Assembly: GCA_027577595.1 (NCBI GenBank)
Contig: JANBRJ010000031.1
Coordinates: 106,627 to 170,626 of the forward strand
DNA: 64,000 nucleotides
Origin: Coemansia sp. RSA 487
Taxonomy: Eukaryota > Kickxellomycota > Kickxellomycetes > Kickxellales > Kickxellaceae
Direction of reading: 5' to 3'
Under the pieces are notes generated by a model. The model saw nothing but the letters and a program-made list of their open reading frames with translations. It was not told where the DNA came from and searched no databases. A program made the position numbers and the translations under genes. Shown piece after piece: positions 31,467 to 41,613 of this stretch (the first letter of the stretch is position 1; every line of letters begins with the position of its first letter).

Positions 31467-32837
31467 TTATTCAGCTGCCTTTGTTGCCTTGTTACCAGTG
31501 ACATCATCCGCGTTTGTCGCAATGGGATTGGCTGAACCGCCAGACTGCGGCCGCGTTGTCAGGTACTCGTTGCAAAGCGTCTTCACACCAAGCATAACCG
31601 CCTCGTACAGGCACTCCTCGTTCATCTCCTGCATGCGCTGGACGACGCTGTCTGTGCTCAGGTTAACGGCGCTGCCCAGCGACGCATCGATGTCGACTGC
31701 GACGATCTGGTCGTGCGGCTTTGCCCAGCAGCTCAGAGGAAGCATCTGCGAGAACGTCCGAAGCGTAATATTGCGCTGTGGATCCCGCAGAACCGCACAG
31801 AGTGCCAGGAATCCTTGGTCCTCGATGGGGATGACGGAAAATGGCTGGATTGCTAGGAACAGCTCGGTTTTGTGCGCCCGGTAGAACAACGGGCTCTGCC
31901 TGCGCTCTGCTTCGCCTAGATCCTTCTCAGGCGGTGGAGCCCCATTTGAATTTGCATTGCTGCTGTCACCACCCTTTGCATTCGCACTGGCTCTCTGCTT
32001 GGCCTTTGATTTTTCAGCGTTCTGGATAAACTGGATCGCACTCACTGCCGCGCCATAACCACCGTCGAATCCCTTGGGCAGAGTAAATGTGTCGCCGCGC
32101 TTGGTTTGCATCTCGGGCGCCTCCTTCATCTGCAATGCCGCAGACTTGAGGTTCATCTCGCCGGCTCCGTGGAAATCAAACACGGCGTCCATTGTGCGAT
32201 ACACAGCGGTCTCGATGCTGCCGTCGCTGACGTTGTCAACAAAGTGGATGCTGAACACCTCGTGCTCCTGGATCGGCGGCGCAATCGTGTCTATCACCGT
32301 GTCCAGCGACCGCTTCAAGTCACCGCCGAGCCTATGGATGTTCTCTTGGTTGACAAGCGTCTTGACCCGGCTCTCCAAGTTTCTTGACGTCTCCGTATTG
32401 CGCACAGTGTCAATGGACTCCTTGAGCCTGCCCAGTCCAGACTTGAGCTGCTCGTTCTGTTCCACAAGAGCTGTGGCCTGGCCCCATAGCCCGCCCCACG
32501 ACCACCCGCCACTCGCTGCTGCTACCTTTTCGGCTTCAGCTTTGGCTGTGCTGCCTTCACTTGCGCCTTCGCTACTGCTCTCTGGCTCGGTGCTTCCGCG
32601 CTTTGCCGATTCAGTCAAATCGTCGATAAATTTGAGCATGCTCTTGGGGTCTTCATCCTCTGTACGCCCTGTGGAAGCTATACCCGGACCGCCTCCTTCT
32701 TTTTCGTCGCCTTCGTTCTTTGCGGTGCTCGCTTTATCAGAATTCGGCTCATCGCTAATATTTAGCGTTTCAAGGAATTCCAGTGCATCACGAGCCTTCT
32801 TCTTGCTCTCTGCGTCAATGCTGTTCTTGGGAGACAT
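31467..32837 (-). CDS. MTC1: Maintenance of telomere capping protein Mtc1-like
   Basis: Fungal protein of the Mtc1 family, in yeast tied to telomere capping genetics and to vesicle trafficking; biochemical role uncertain. Single exon, 456 aa, ATG at 32837. The N-terminus has the family motif DALEFLETLN and a second short motif KSMLKFIDDLTE within acidic low-complexity sequence. A Trp-rich patch (GGWSWGGLWGQA) and a helical stretch (QNEQLKSGLGRLKESI) follow. The conserved beta-rich core comes next (HEVFSIHFVDNVSD, FYRAHKTELFLAIQPFSV, FLALCAVLRDP) and ends at ARGVKTL-like sequence. The order of short acidic LxxL motifs, Trp patch and core matches the family. Confidence 0.85.
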   Translation of the reverse strand: MSPKNSIDAESKKKARDALEFLETLNISDEPNSDKASTAKNEGDEKEGGGPGIASTGRTEDEDPKSMLKFIDDLTESAKRGSTEPESSSEGASEGSTAKAEAEKVAAASGGWSWGGLWGQATALVEQNEQLKSGLGRLKESIDTVRNTETSRNLESRVKTLVNQENIHRLGGDLKRSLDTVIDTIAPPIQEHEVFSIHFVDNVSDGSIETAVYRTMDAVFDFHGAGEMNLKSAALQMKEAPEMQTKRGDTFTLPKGFDGGYGAAVSAIQFIQNAEKSKAKQRASANAKGGDSSNANSNGAPPPEKDLGEAERRQSPLFYRAHKTELFLAIQPFSVIPIEDQGFLALCAVLRDPQRNITLRTFSQMLPLSCWAKPHDQIVAVDIDASLGSAVNLSTDSVVQRMQEMNEECLYEAVMLGVKTLCNEYLTTRPQSGGSANPIATNADDVTGNKATKAAE

Positions 32838-33312
32838 TGTAAGTTATGCGAGATAGGTATTGTTCGTTCAAGAGGGGAGTCGTCTTATAAATAACAAAAG
32901 TTGGATAAAGGAAAAACAAGACTGGATTTTTCGAATGTGCAAAGCAAAGCAAAGCAAAGCAAAGCAAAGCAAAGCGTTGAAAACAAAAGAAAACAATCGA
33001 AATCCTACAAGTGGCCATATCCATGTGTCCTGATTTCTTAATTTCTGCACCTGTTTTTTTTGTGCTTTTGCATCATGATCTGGCTCTATCGACAATACCT
33101 GGCAATATTTCGAACAATGCCTACGATCAATCTTGTATTTGAAGATATCTGTCAGCAATACACATCACCTTTTGCATCCTAGTTGTGCGCTACAGTCTTA
33201 TAGTAAACATGTCTATAGAAAAATGTATAGATATAAAACGTGTAGTTCCCATGTCTTCCAAGCACACAAAGGTGCAAACCAACTAAAGAACATATTTTCA
33301 AACACGAACAAA
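32838..33312. promoter_or_regulatory. Divergent 0.48 kb promoter, MTC1 / KDEL protein
   Basis: Holds a seven-unit CAAAG microsatellite (32940-32975) on the MTC1 side and, on the plus strand, a GATATAAAA box near 33231, about 80 bp before the ATG at 33313. Confidence 0.45.
32940..32975 (+). repeat. CAAAG pentanucleotide microsatellite, seven units
   Basis: Perfect tandem array about 105-140 bp upstream of the MTC1 ATG (minus strand). Confidence 0.85.
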
Positions 33313-33612
33313 ATGTCATCCAGAAAAAGCGACAAGGCCCTCTTCAATATCTGTGCCATTACCGTTATTATCACGGTTGTGTGCCTTTTAGCAACCACAT
33401 CTGCACAGACACAACCAAAGTTTACAGTGTCGATGGAGACAACGTATCGCCCAGAGTACACAGAGTCAGACTCTGACTCATACAGCCCAATTCCACTGAC
33501 TCCAGACCTTGCTAATATTGTCGATTCGGTTTCTGCGCAGCCGTCGGTGGCTAGTGCGATGAACCAGGCAAGAGGCGCCTGGGGTGTAGACAGCACCAAA
33601 GACGAGCTGTAA
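33313..33612 (+). CDS. Small ER-targeted protein with C-terminal KDEL (99 aa), hypothetical
   Basis: No family recognised. ATG at 33313 with an A-rich leader. Residues about 9-31 form a hydrophobic signal sequence (ALFNICAITVIITVVCLLA) with a plausible cleavage site at TTSA-QT. The mature region, about 68 residues, is acidic and Ser/Pro-rich (YTESDSDSYSPIPLTPD) and has no cysteine. The last four residues are exactly KDEL followed by a stop, the ER-retrieval signal. A signal sequence at one end and KDEL at the other in the same frame is unlikely by chance, so I call a lumenal ER protein. A TATA-like box 80 bp upstream supports expression. Confidence 0.68.
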   Translation: MSSRKSDKALFNICAITVIITVVCLLATTSAQTQPKFTVSMETTYRPEYTESDSDSYSPIPLTPDLANIVDSVSAQPSVASAMNQARGAWGVDSTKDEL

Positions 33613-33717
33613 AATAAATATTTGGCATTCTTGCTTATCCAATTTGCTCTAATAGAAAGAAAAACAAAGTCATTCAACGCACTTAAATGAAAAAGAATTT
33701 TAACTATAGACGTAGCT

Positions 33718-34800
33718 CTACCAGCGGTGGGTCTTGTCCAAAAGATCCAATGTGTCGTTAACAGGATCAGCATTGCCGTCAGGCTTTTTGGTAGAACCCA
33801 TCGCTGCTTCTTTGTTAGCCAAGCTTCTATTCTCCAGTTCCTGGTTCTTCTCCACGATACTCTTGAGACGGTCCACTAGTCCCTGTCTGTGAGCGCTTGT
33901 TTGGCCGGGTTTACCTGTATTTGATCGGGAAAGCGAAAAAGTGCTCGTCGGTCTAGAGCCAAACGAGTATGTGGGTCCACGAGTGCCACGAGGCTTGGTG
34001 CCAAGAACCACCACAGGGCGGCCCTGGTTATCAAATTTAGCGCTGTGCACGTAGAACCTTTTAATGTCGCGGTACTGGAACCCATCGTCCATGGAATGGC
34101 TCGGAATAGGCAAATACGCAACGATTCCCTGTACTCCAACAGCGTATCCGGCCGCAACGCGGTTGAGAACACGACCCTCAACAACCAGCTCCTCGCTGGA
34201 GGGAACATAGTCGTGATACGTAGGCGAGCGGTGCACTCCGTCGTTTGTCGCATCAAACTTGTCCGTGACATTCATAAATGCCATGGTCTCCTCGGGCGCA
34301 AACTGCCCCTTTTCAAGGCACTCTTTCCACTCTGCACGCCGTGAACGAGCCTCCTCCAGGAAATCATTCCACTCTACACGTGTCATCGTGTTTATGTTGC
34401 GTTGGGGTCCACGCTTCGAGGCCTCCGTCTCGCGGGTATTCTCCAAATCGCCAAAGCTGCTGGCACCATAGGCTGACGGCATGTCATACACGCTTGCAAG
34501 GTCCTGCATCAGATCGCCTGTAGCAGCGTATTTAGGGGACCGCGACTCGGGAAAGTTTTCCTTCCATGACATTGTTAGCAAGAACTGCTGGTTTGCTGCC
34601 TCAAAGTCCGTGATCTGCTCCTTACTGTCGATTTCTTTAAGCGTGGCCAGACGAGTGGTCACCTTGCATGGCATGGGCCGCTTCAGACCCCACTCTCCTC
34701 GCGCTGCAGCCTCGGGGTATGTTGCGTATATCTGCTTGATGCCCCGATTGAAGCTCGCCAGCTTTGATTTACGGAACATCCGTCCAAATGCACTCTCCAT
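33718..34800 (-). CDS. MRP51: Mitochondrial small-subunit ribosomal protein Mrp51 (bS1m) family
   Basis: Fungal component of the mitochondrial small ribosomal subunit. Single exon, 360 aa, ATG at 34800. The family's N-terminal signature is plain: FRKSKLASFNRGIKQIYATY then ARGEWGLKRPMP. A domain follows in which conserved positions recur (DFEAANQQFLLTMSWKENF). Further on comes the C-terminal beta core (VVEGRVLNRVAAGYAVGVQG, PVVVLGTKPRGT). The N-terminal basic residues can act as a mitochondrial presequence. It is convergent with the KDEL gene, with 105 bp between stops. Confidence 0.9.
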   Translation of the reverse strand: MESAFGRMFRKSKLASFNRGIKQIYATYPEAAARGEWGLKRPMPCKVTTRLATLKEIDSKEQITDFEAANQQFLLTMSWKENFPESRSPKYAATGDLMQDLASVYDMPSAYGASSFGDLENTRETEASKRGPQRNINTMTRVEWNDFLEEARSRRAEWKECLEKGQFAPEETMAFMNVTDKFDATNDGVHRSPTYHDYVPSSEELVVEGRVLNRVAAGYAVGVQGIVAYLPIPSHSMDDGFQYRDIKRFYVHSAKFDNQGRPVVVLGTKPRGTRGPTYSFGSRPTSTFSLSRSNTGKPGQTSAHRQGLVDRLKSIVEKNQELENRSLANKEAAMGSTKKPDGNADPVNDTLDLLDKTHRW

Positions 34801-35623
34801 ATTCTAATGATTTTGTCGATTCGAACAAGTCCCCTAACTTTCCTGGTAAAACTATAACGGCCTCCAATGATTATAATCTAGAGTACTCCTCAAGTACAAA
34901 AGAGCAAGTGAAAAATAAACAGAGATAAAAGTGAACCACCAAAGGAAAAGAGAGCTGACTGAGGAAAGTCGAGCATCACCAAATCATCCATTATCTTTTT
35001 TTCCCTCAACCTTCTTGATTATATTGATCAATACTGATCAGCGGCCCATATATAAGGTCTCATCTTGGTCTTTTCCCCTCCCCCAGACCGAGCATCGTAT
35101 TTGATGCTCCCCACTATAACGATCAGCCAAATAAACTGTCTAAAATACTGTAGAAAAAGTATGGCATGTGTAAAGCTCCGAGAATAGGTGTGCCAACAGG
35201 ACATGCAAGCTGGGAGAGAAACATGCAAAAAAGGACGTCCTGCCAAATGTTTTTGCTTGTGTATGTTTTACAACAAGCAATTCCAAGTTAATAAAATTAT
35301 AATTTCATATTGAAAATTTTACTCTGCCATACACCCAATTCCGTTCCGTTCCGTTACCTCTATACGTGCAAGATGGTTTTCCTGGAGGGGGGCATATACT
35401 AAGCTACCTATCCAAAAATACACTCTACTTGCCGCGCATTGTGTGGGCTTGAGGCTACTTGGAGACGCAGTATCGAAGAAACAATGGGATTCACAGAGAT
35501 TTCTCGTTCGATGTGGCGTGCATCATCTTAGAAGGAAAACTAGTGCCAAGTTGTGGTGTATTCTTGCAGATAGCTTAGCTTTCATATAGCTCCATCCACT
35601 ATAATATACTTTTCTCATCGATA
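34801..35623. promoter_or_regulatory. Divergent 0.82 kb intergenic, MRP51 / ABCG transporter
   Basis: AT-rich with a short CCGTT triple repeat near 35341 and an ATAATATAC stretch about 20 bp before the transporter ATG. No supported gene. Confidence 0.4.
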
Positions 35624-37645
35624 ATGATTACTGCTACAGCCCACAGCACGCCAAAGATATCTGCACAGCCAGTAGCCACAGCAAGCAGCGGCGAGAAAGC
35701 CAACCCTGCTAGCCCGATCCTCAGCTGGAGCGATCTAAGCTATGAAGTCAAGACCAAAGATGGCGTCCGCCGAGTCCTAAGCAACGTATCAGGCAATATC
35801 TATCCTGGAGAGCTGGTTGCAATCATGGGATCGTCGGGTGCAGGCAAAACAACACTGCTCAACGTGCTCTCAGGTCGTGTCCAGGGCGGAAAGCTCTACG
35901 GAGACATCAAGTTCAATGGTGCCAAGCGCAGCCCACACGACTTCAAGCGCATGCTGGCATACGTTGAACAAGACGACCTAATGCATTCAACACTCAGTGT
36001 CCAAGAGACACTTGCTGTTTCTGCAAAGCTTCGCCTACCTAGTAGCAAATACACCGACCAGGAAAAACTACAGCGCGTCGACAATGTCATGCGCCAGCTG
36101 CGCCTGTCACCTATCGCAAACACAAAAATAGGCGGGTTTGGCATGCGCGGTGTCTCTGGTGGCGAGCGCAAACGCGTAAGCATAGGCATTGAGCTTGTCA
36201 CTGATCCGTCAATTCTGGCTCTCGATGAGCCGTCGTCAGGACTGGACTCGTCATCGGCAGAGATGGTTGTCAAGATGACAAGAGAAATGTCTCGCGAAAG
36301 GAACCTCACCACCCTTATGACCATCCACCAGCCTAGCTCCGAGATGGTGGCCCAGTTCGACAAGCTCGTTCTTCTTGCGCAGGGAAAGCTCGTATACATG
36401 GGTCCAGCCGACCAGGCGCTGCGCTACTTTGAGCAGCTCGGGTACCCATTGACCAATCCGAATCCCGCCAACTTCTTCATTGACATAATGACCATTGACT
36501 TTTCGTCTCCCGCAGCAACGAGCAAAAGCGAGGCCCGCGTGCAGAACCTTGTTAGTATTTTTGCAGAGCTCCGCAGCAACGGGTCTAAATTGCTTACACA
36601 CAAGCACTCTGTTTCTGGTGTGGGCGGTAGCAGAAACGACTGTAGCGCAGCTAATACAAACTACCGTAGAGAGGCAGACGAGCCAAAGGACAGCAGCCTG
36701 GCGTCGTTGATTAGAAACGAAAGCTACTGTGGATCGCATACCAACGTCATCAAGAACATCACCCATGAAACGGCCAGCATCGCATTGTACGAGGCGCCGC
36801 CGAAAAACAGCTGGACAAGCGAGGTCCTTGTTCTCCTTGAGCGTGACTGGCTCCTCAGCATACGCAACACATCGCTGATCCATGGATTCATTTTCGAGAG
36901 CGTAGTGATTACGCTCTTCATGGGGTTTGTGTTTTTCCAGCTGAAAACCGACCAGGCTTCTATCCAGAACCGCATTGGTGCGCTCTATGTGCTTGTTGTG
37001 CAGTGCTCCTTCCCCGTGACGCTCCCGACAATGACCATGATTATGGCCGGCCGCAATGTTCTGGTGCGCGAGAGATCAACCAGCACCTACCGAATGTCCA
37101 GCTATTTTTTCGCCAGGGCGCTGAGCTTCTATCCGCTGATGTATTTGCCCCTGATCATCATGTTCACTGGAATGTACTTTATTGCACACTTCCAGTACAG
37201 CGCAGAAAAGTTCTTTATCGCGATGGCAGTGCTCTTTGTCAATGTCTACTCTTCCCTGGGCCTTGCCTTTGCCATTGCAATGCTCGTAAGCAACATGGAG
37301 ACCGCACATATAATTACGCCCATCACAATGTCAACGCTCTTCCTCTTCGCTGGCAACTTTTCCAACTCAAACACGGTTACGCCGGCGCTGCGCTGGATAA
37401 AGTACATTTGCATTTACTTTTATTCGTACTCGGGCTTTATGCAGAACGAGTTTGGCGGGCTAAAGTTCGACTGCGACAACAGCTCAGCTGCGTGCTACCG
37501 GACGGGCGAGGACGTCCTGTCTGCCCATGTCCTGAACGAGCTGCCTGTCTGGCTCACAATTGTCATTAATCTTGCGCTCGGTTCTGCATTGTACGCTGTT
37601 GGGTACATTGGTCTGCGCTGGGTGGCCAAGCCTCGCTACCTGTGA
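35624..37645 (+). CDS. ABCG-family (White-type) half-transporter
   Basis: ATP-binding cassette exporter that must dimerise; the substrate (lipid, sterol or drug) cannot be read from sequence. Single exon, 673 aa. The nucleotide-binding domain comes first, as in ABCG: Walker A GSSGAGKT at 69-76, Q-loop region YVEQDDLMHSTLSVQETL, signature VSGGERKRVSIG near 180-190, Walker B ILALDEPSSGLDS near 200-212 and the switch His in TIHQPS. NPANFFIDIMTIDF is the ABCG linker motif. From about residue 415 there are six membrane spans (LIHGFIFESVVITLFMGF at the first; LALGSALYAVGYIGLRWVA at the last). Half-size layout and order separate it from PDR full transporters. Confidence 0.95.
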   Translation: MITATAHSTPKISAQPVATASSGEKANPASPILSWSDLSYEVKTKDGVRRVLSNVSGNIYPGELVAIMGSSGAGKTTLLNVLSGRVQGGKLYGDIKFNGAKRSPHDFKRMLAYVEQDDLMHSTLSVQETLAVSAKLRLPSSKYTDQEKLQRVDNVMRQLRLSPIANTKIGGFGMRGVSGGERKRVSIGIELVTDPSILALDEPSSGLDSSSAEMVVKMTREMSRERNLTTLMTIHQPSSEMVAQFDKLVLLAQGKLVYMGPADQALRYFEQLGYPLTNPNPANFFIDIMTIDFSSPAATSKSEARVQNLVSIFAELRSNGSKLLTHKHSVSGVGGSRNDCSAANTNYRREADEPKDSSLASLIRNESYCGSHTNVIKNITHETASIALYEAPPKNSWTSEVLVLLERDWLLSIRNTSLIHGFIFESVVITLFMGFVFFQLKTDQASIQNRIGALYVLVVQCSFPVTLPTMTMIMAGRNVLVRERSTSTYRMSSYFFARALSFYPLMYLPLIIMFTGMYFIAHFQYSAEKFFIAMAVLFVNVYSSLGLAFAIAMLVSNMETAHIITPITMSTLFLFAGNFSNSNTVTPALRWIKYICIYFYSYSGFMQNEFGGLKFDCDNSSAACYRTGEDVLSAHVLNELPVWLTIVINLALGSALYAVGYIGLRWVAKPRYL

Positions 37646-37733
37646 CTGTAGATGCTGTATGTTACATATCTTTTTTATTTAGATAAAGCAATATGAAATA
37701 GCTAACTAGCGGGGGTCCAGTAGTATCATTAGC

Positions 37734-40700
37734 TCAAGGTGCAGTCAAAGGCACCACTGAGCCAGCACCATCGATAGAGCGCGTGGGGGGCTGGAGCTTG
37801 AATATGGTGATGTCGGCATCCGGCTTGACGCTCATGTCCTGCGGCGTGATCAGAATGAACTGCGTGTCGCCCTTCATGCGCGCGCTGTCGACCATCATCC
37901 GCATTGTGATCTTTCGGAACGCTGCATCCATAAAAACGTCAAACTCGTCCAGCGCCCGCACTGGACAATTCATCGTCTCCCAAAGCGACAGCAGCAAGCA
38001 GATCGTGGTGAATGACTTTTCGCCGCCTGAGAGTGACTTTGTGTCCTTGCGCTGGTGGCCCTCGGTGCCGCTCCGACCCTGTTGTGAAATGCTCCCGTTG
38101 CCGCCCCTTGCTACGCGCTGTGTGACTAGATCCTGGTCTGTTTGCACCTTTGGTATAAGCGTACGCTGTGAGTGATCAAACTCGAGCTTACCCGTGTAGC
38201 CACGTTGGTAAAGATGCTTTGTAAAGTGGAGTTTTGTGCGCACTGTCATCGAGTCGCGGAACTGCGTCCACTTTTGCAAACGCATCTGGTGCGAGCGTTT
38301 CAGCAGAACAACCATTCGTGAGATCTGTCGCAGCAGCTCCTTGTCCCTGTTGTATTCGGAGATGTATTTCTGCGCCTTCTCGGCCACTTCTGCTAAAGAC
38401 ATGGTACTTGAGCGCTCGATTTCCTCGAGCCGTGCACGATACTCAGTCAGCATTCGGTCCAGCTCCGCAGGCGTATGCTCTGTGTCGACGCGCTCGGGGC
38501 TGACCTTGCGCGCATCAGCTTCGGTCTCGCTGATCTTCGCTTCGATCCCGCGCTTTTGGTCTTCAAGCCCTTGGGTCTTTTCCTGGATGCCGGTCTTCTT
38601 CGCATTCCAGTAGTCGATATTGTTCATGTGTCGTTGGCATTTGCTTGACTTGTTCTCCGCATCCCGCTGCAGCGTCTCTGCCTTTTCTCTGACGGCCATG
38701 ATCTTGTCGTCAATCAGGGCAATGCTATTCTCGACGCTCTCCAGCTCCTGCTCCTTAAGCCTCTGCTGCGAGTGGTGGTCGCGGAACTGGGAGGCAATCG
38801 ACTCCATCTGGCCAGAGAGTGTTTCAAGCTCTGTCTGCAGAGCTGCAATCCGAATGGGTCTGTTGCTGTTCAATCGCTCCTTGGCCTCTTGGATATCGGC
38901 TTCGGCCTTGCTGATGCACCTTTTGCACTTGCGAATTTCCTCGCTTGCCTTTTGGTGGTTCTTTTGGAGCCCTTCTATCTCTCTGCTCGCCTTCTGTAAC
39001 GCAAGCTCAGCCTCCTTCCGCTCACGCGCTTTCTCCTCCAAGCTGTGAGCTTCGCGTGCAATGGCTTGCTTAATATCCTCGCCCAGGCGGCTGGATGGAC
39101 GGCCCATCTGGATTGCCTGCGACGCCAAGCCTCCGCTCCGCGCACCAACGTTGTATCTGTCAAGCGTCAGGCATGCGATGACATTGCGCGGGAACCCGCC
39201 ATTGTTTGAAGACATGATTTCATCTCCCTTTGCGCGATGCTCGGCGAGAATGATTTGCTCGATGCGATTAAGCGTAATCAGCTGGCGCTTGACAAGCTCG
39301 TTGTTAAAGTCAAGTGCGCGAAGGATGGTCAAAAACTGAGCATCGGGCTCGCCGCCTGAGTAGTCAAAAAGCTCCTGGCTACAGACAACAATACGTGACT
39401 GACAGTTGCACCGGCGGAATATGCTGTCCAGCGTTGTCCGGTCAGCATGCGATGTGACCAGAAAGGCATTCAGCGACTTGTCCAGCGTCGTCTCGATGAT
39501 ATCTGACCATTCCTTCTTGCGAAGTTTTACATACATACCCAGAGGGCCGACAGGACGCGCACTGTGCCACCGAGTCTTTTCAATGATGGTCAACGCCTCG
39601 GGAACACCATTTCCGAACGCACTAAGTCGGTTGGATGTCTGGCTCTTTAGATTCTCGAGGTTGGATCTAGCTTTGTTCTCCTCCGTTTGCAGTCTGTGGA
39701 CCTCCCGATCCTTGGCAGACTTTGTCTCGCGAAGCTCATTAACGCGTGCCTCGTACTCGCGCTGCCGCATTTGGTGCTCCTCGATCTTGGCGTTTTCGCC
39801 TTCGATGTTTTCCTTGAGTATGCCGATTGCCGCCTCAATCTTCTCTGCACCCTCCTGGCCTGTGTCCTCAAGCCGTGCACGTTCGGTCTCGATCTGCTTC
39901 TTCAGGGCTTCCATGCGCTCACGAGTGCTGCGTGCTTCGGTGTTCATCTCGCTCTCGGTCTGCTTGTACGTGCGGAGAGCTTCCTTTATCACCGCAGCCT
40001 GCGACTGTGGCAGGTCCTTTTCAGCCTGGAGGGGTTCAAGCTGCGCAAGCTGCGCCTGCGCCTGCTGCTCAACGGCTCCGGCTTCGGCCTGGATTTCATC
40101 AATGGCATCCTGTTCCTTGGCCAGATTCTCGTCGATTTTTGATATCTTGGCCTGCTGGGCTTGGATACTCTTGTCCATTTCCTCAGCCTCGGTCTCGGCC
40201 TCCTTTACCATGGCCCAAGCCATCTGGTGGCTTATAGACGTTAGCCTTGCAGACAGGTCGCGCGCTTGGCGCATATCCTCGTAGCGCTGTTCCCACCGCC
40301 GCTTCTCGGCCTTCATCTCTGGTAAGATGTTCTTTTTGCGCTCAATGCTGGACTCCGCTTGCGTAACAGACTGCCGTATGAGCTTGAGGTCCTCACTTAG
40401 CTGCCAAAGCTGCGTGCCCTTTAGGAAAAAGTTGTACAGCTTGTCTGGGCTGGTGCTGGAAAGAAACTCGCGTGCAGCGTCTTGCGACAGCATATTGATT
40501 GGATTGTTGACCTGGATTGCCATGTAATCGGCAATGGCATCAACTTCCTCTTTCCTTTTCGATAGTATCTCGCCAGTATTGCCATTCTTGATCCTGTACT
40601 GCGAAGCAGAGCTGCCGGTGCTGTAGATTTGCCGTTCAATAATAATAGAATCGCCATACGTTTCTGGCTTATATGCATCAGGGCCACGGTTGCGCAGCTG

Positions 40701-41090
40701 GATCCTGATTATTGCACGCGACTGACCGGCCCTGACAAATCCCCTGAGATTAGATGCTCTGTTTGTGGAGTTGGCGCTGCCGCCCAGAGCAATAATTAGC
40801 CCTGTGAGGATGGCGCTCTTTCCGCTTCCATTTTGGCCAGTAATAAAGTTGACCTTTGGACAGAGGTTAACAACCGCCCTTTCGTGGCACATGAAATCTA
40901 TAACCTCAACCATTTCGACTACGCCGATGCCCGGCTCGGAAGTCTCTTGCGAAGCATTGGGCGCTTTCTTACTGCGGACTCTTGTGACGTTTGTCTTGCC
41001 TTGGTTGAACGCAGCGCCCTTTTGCGATTGGATTGTCTCGTTCTCGCTGATATTCTCCTTGGCGTATGCTTCCAAGCTAAGATTGTTCAT
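37734..41090 (-). CDS. SMC6: Structural maintenance of chromosomes protein Smc6
   Basis: ATPase of the Smc5/6 complex in recombinational repair and replication-fork stability. Single exon, 1,118 aa, ATG at 41090. After a short basic tail comes the Smc6 N-lobe (IDFMCHERAVVNLCPKVNFI) with Walker A GQNGSGKS at 85-92 and the Smc6-typical NPINMLSQDAAREFL. Coiled coil spans about 215-500. The hinge begins near 510 (PVGPLGMYVKLRKKEW) and a second coiled coil runs to about 930. The C-lobe has signature LSGGEKSFTTICLLLSLWE and Walker B ALDEFDVFMD, then the D-loop Asp-Ala. It is convergent with the ABCG gene (88 bp) and divergent from YVH1. Confidence 0.97.
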   Translation of the reverse strand: MNNLSLEAYAKENISENETIQSQKGAAFNQGKTNVTRVRSKKAPNASQETSEPGIGVVEMVEVIDFMCHERAVVNLCPKVNFITGQNGSGKSAILTGLIIALGGSANSTNRASNLRGFVRAGQSRAIIRIQLRNRGPDAYKPETYGDSIIIERQIYSTGSSASQYRIKNGNTGEILSKRKEEVDAIADYMAIQVNNPINMLSQDAAREFLSSTSPDKLYNFFLKGTQLWQLSEDLKLIRQSVTQAESSIERKKNILPEMKAEKRRWEQRYEDMRQARDLSARLTSISHQMAWAMVKEAETEAEEMDKSIQAQQAKISKIDENLAKEQDAIDEIQAEAGAVEQQAQAQLAQLEPLQAEKDLPQSQAAVIKEALRTYKQTESEMNTEARSTRERMEALKKQIETERARLEDTGQEGAEKIEAAIGILKENIEGENAKIEEHQMRQREYEARVNELRETKSAKDREVHRLQTEENKARSNLENLKSQTSNRLSAFGNGVPEALTIIEKTRWHSARPVGPLGMYVKLRKKEWSDIIETTLDKSLNAFLVTSHADRTTLDSIFRRCNCQSRIVVCSQELFDYSGGEPDAQFLTILRALDFNNELVKRQLITLNRIEQIILAEHRAKGDEIMSSNNGGFPRNVIACLTLDRYNVGARSGGLASQAIQMGRPSSRLGEDIKQAIAREAHSLEEKARERKEAELALQKASREIEGLQKNHQKASEEIRKCKRCISKAEADIQEAKERLNSNRPIRIAALQTELETLSGQMESIASQFRDHHSQQRLKEQELESVENSIALIDDKIMAVREKAETLQRDAENKSSKCQRHMNNIDYWNAKKTGIQEKTQGLEDQKRGIEAKISETEADARKVSPERVDTEHTPAELDRMLTEYRARLEEIERSSTMSLAEVAEKAQKYISEYNRDKELLRQISRMVVLLKRSHQMRLQKWTQFRDSMTVRTKLHFTKHLYQRGYTGKLEFDHSQRTLIPKVQTDQDLVTQRVARGGNGSISQQGRSGTEGHQRKDTKSLSGGEKSFTTICLLLSLWETMNCPVRALDEFDVFMDAAFRKITMRMMVDSARMKGDTQFILITPQDMSVKPDADITIFKLQPPTRSIDGAGSVVPLTAP

Positions 41091-41482
41091 CTGGCTTTGA
41101 GATAGGCGTACGCGCTTATCCTAGTATTATCAAAGGAAGTAAATAGAAGAAGAGGAAAAAAAACCATTAACGCATTGTGGTATCAGCACAAACACGAGAT
41201 TGTCTATTCCTTCCATATCCCTGTCTTTTATTCTGCATGTTATGGCAGACAGTAGCACTTACAGAGTAACTTGTGTTGGCTGGCTCAGTGCCTGTATCGT
41301 CGTTCAGTGCGTGCCTCAAACGCGGTTTGGCCATCTTTGCTGGACTCTGTTCGAGAAGATATGTCCAGTGAACAAGTTTAAAGGCAAAAAAAAGCAAAAG
41401 TGGAAAATTAGTTTTTAGAAATTCAAAAGTTTTTTTTTTTAACAAACGCAAAAGATGCAAAATGGTGCGATTTTATAACGAA

Positions 41483-41488
41483 ACGCGT
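41483..41488. promoter_or_regulatory. ACGCGT (MCB-like) site upstream of SMC6/YVH1
   Basis: Exact MluI-box palindrome between two divergent genes, one of which (SMC6) acts in S phase. Function is inferred only. Confidence 0.3.
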
Positions 41489-41508
41489 TTTGTGAATCTT
41501 TGCCAAGG

Positions 41509-41518
41509 TTATATAAAA
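41509..41518 (+). promoter_or_regulatory. TATA box, YVH1 side
   Basis: TTATATAAAA about 210 bp before the YVH1 ATG and 25 bp downstream of the ACGCGT site. Confidence 0.45.
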
Positions 41519-41578
41519 CGTGACGAAGTGGTGTATTTTATGAAAGTGATCAAGGGATTTTTTTTCTTTTTGTGGGTG

Positions 41579-41610
<32 letters not shown>
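41579..41610 (+). repeat. GGCT tetranucleotide microsatellite, eight units
   Basis: Perfect (GGCT)8 about 115 bp before the YVH1 ATG, probably in the 5' UTR. Confidence 0.9.

Positions 41611-41613
<3 letters not shown>

Noticed and set aside
39406-40284. Plus-strand frame of about 290 codons inside SMC6
   Set aside because: Antisense shadow of the coiled-coil coding region; Ser/Arg/Cys-rich translation with no domain.
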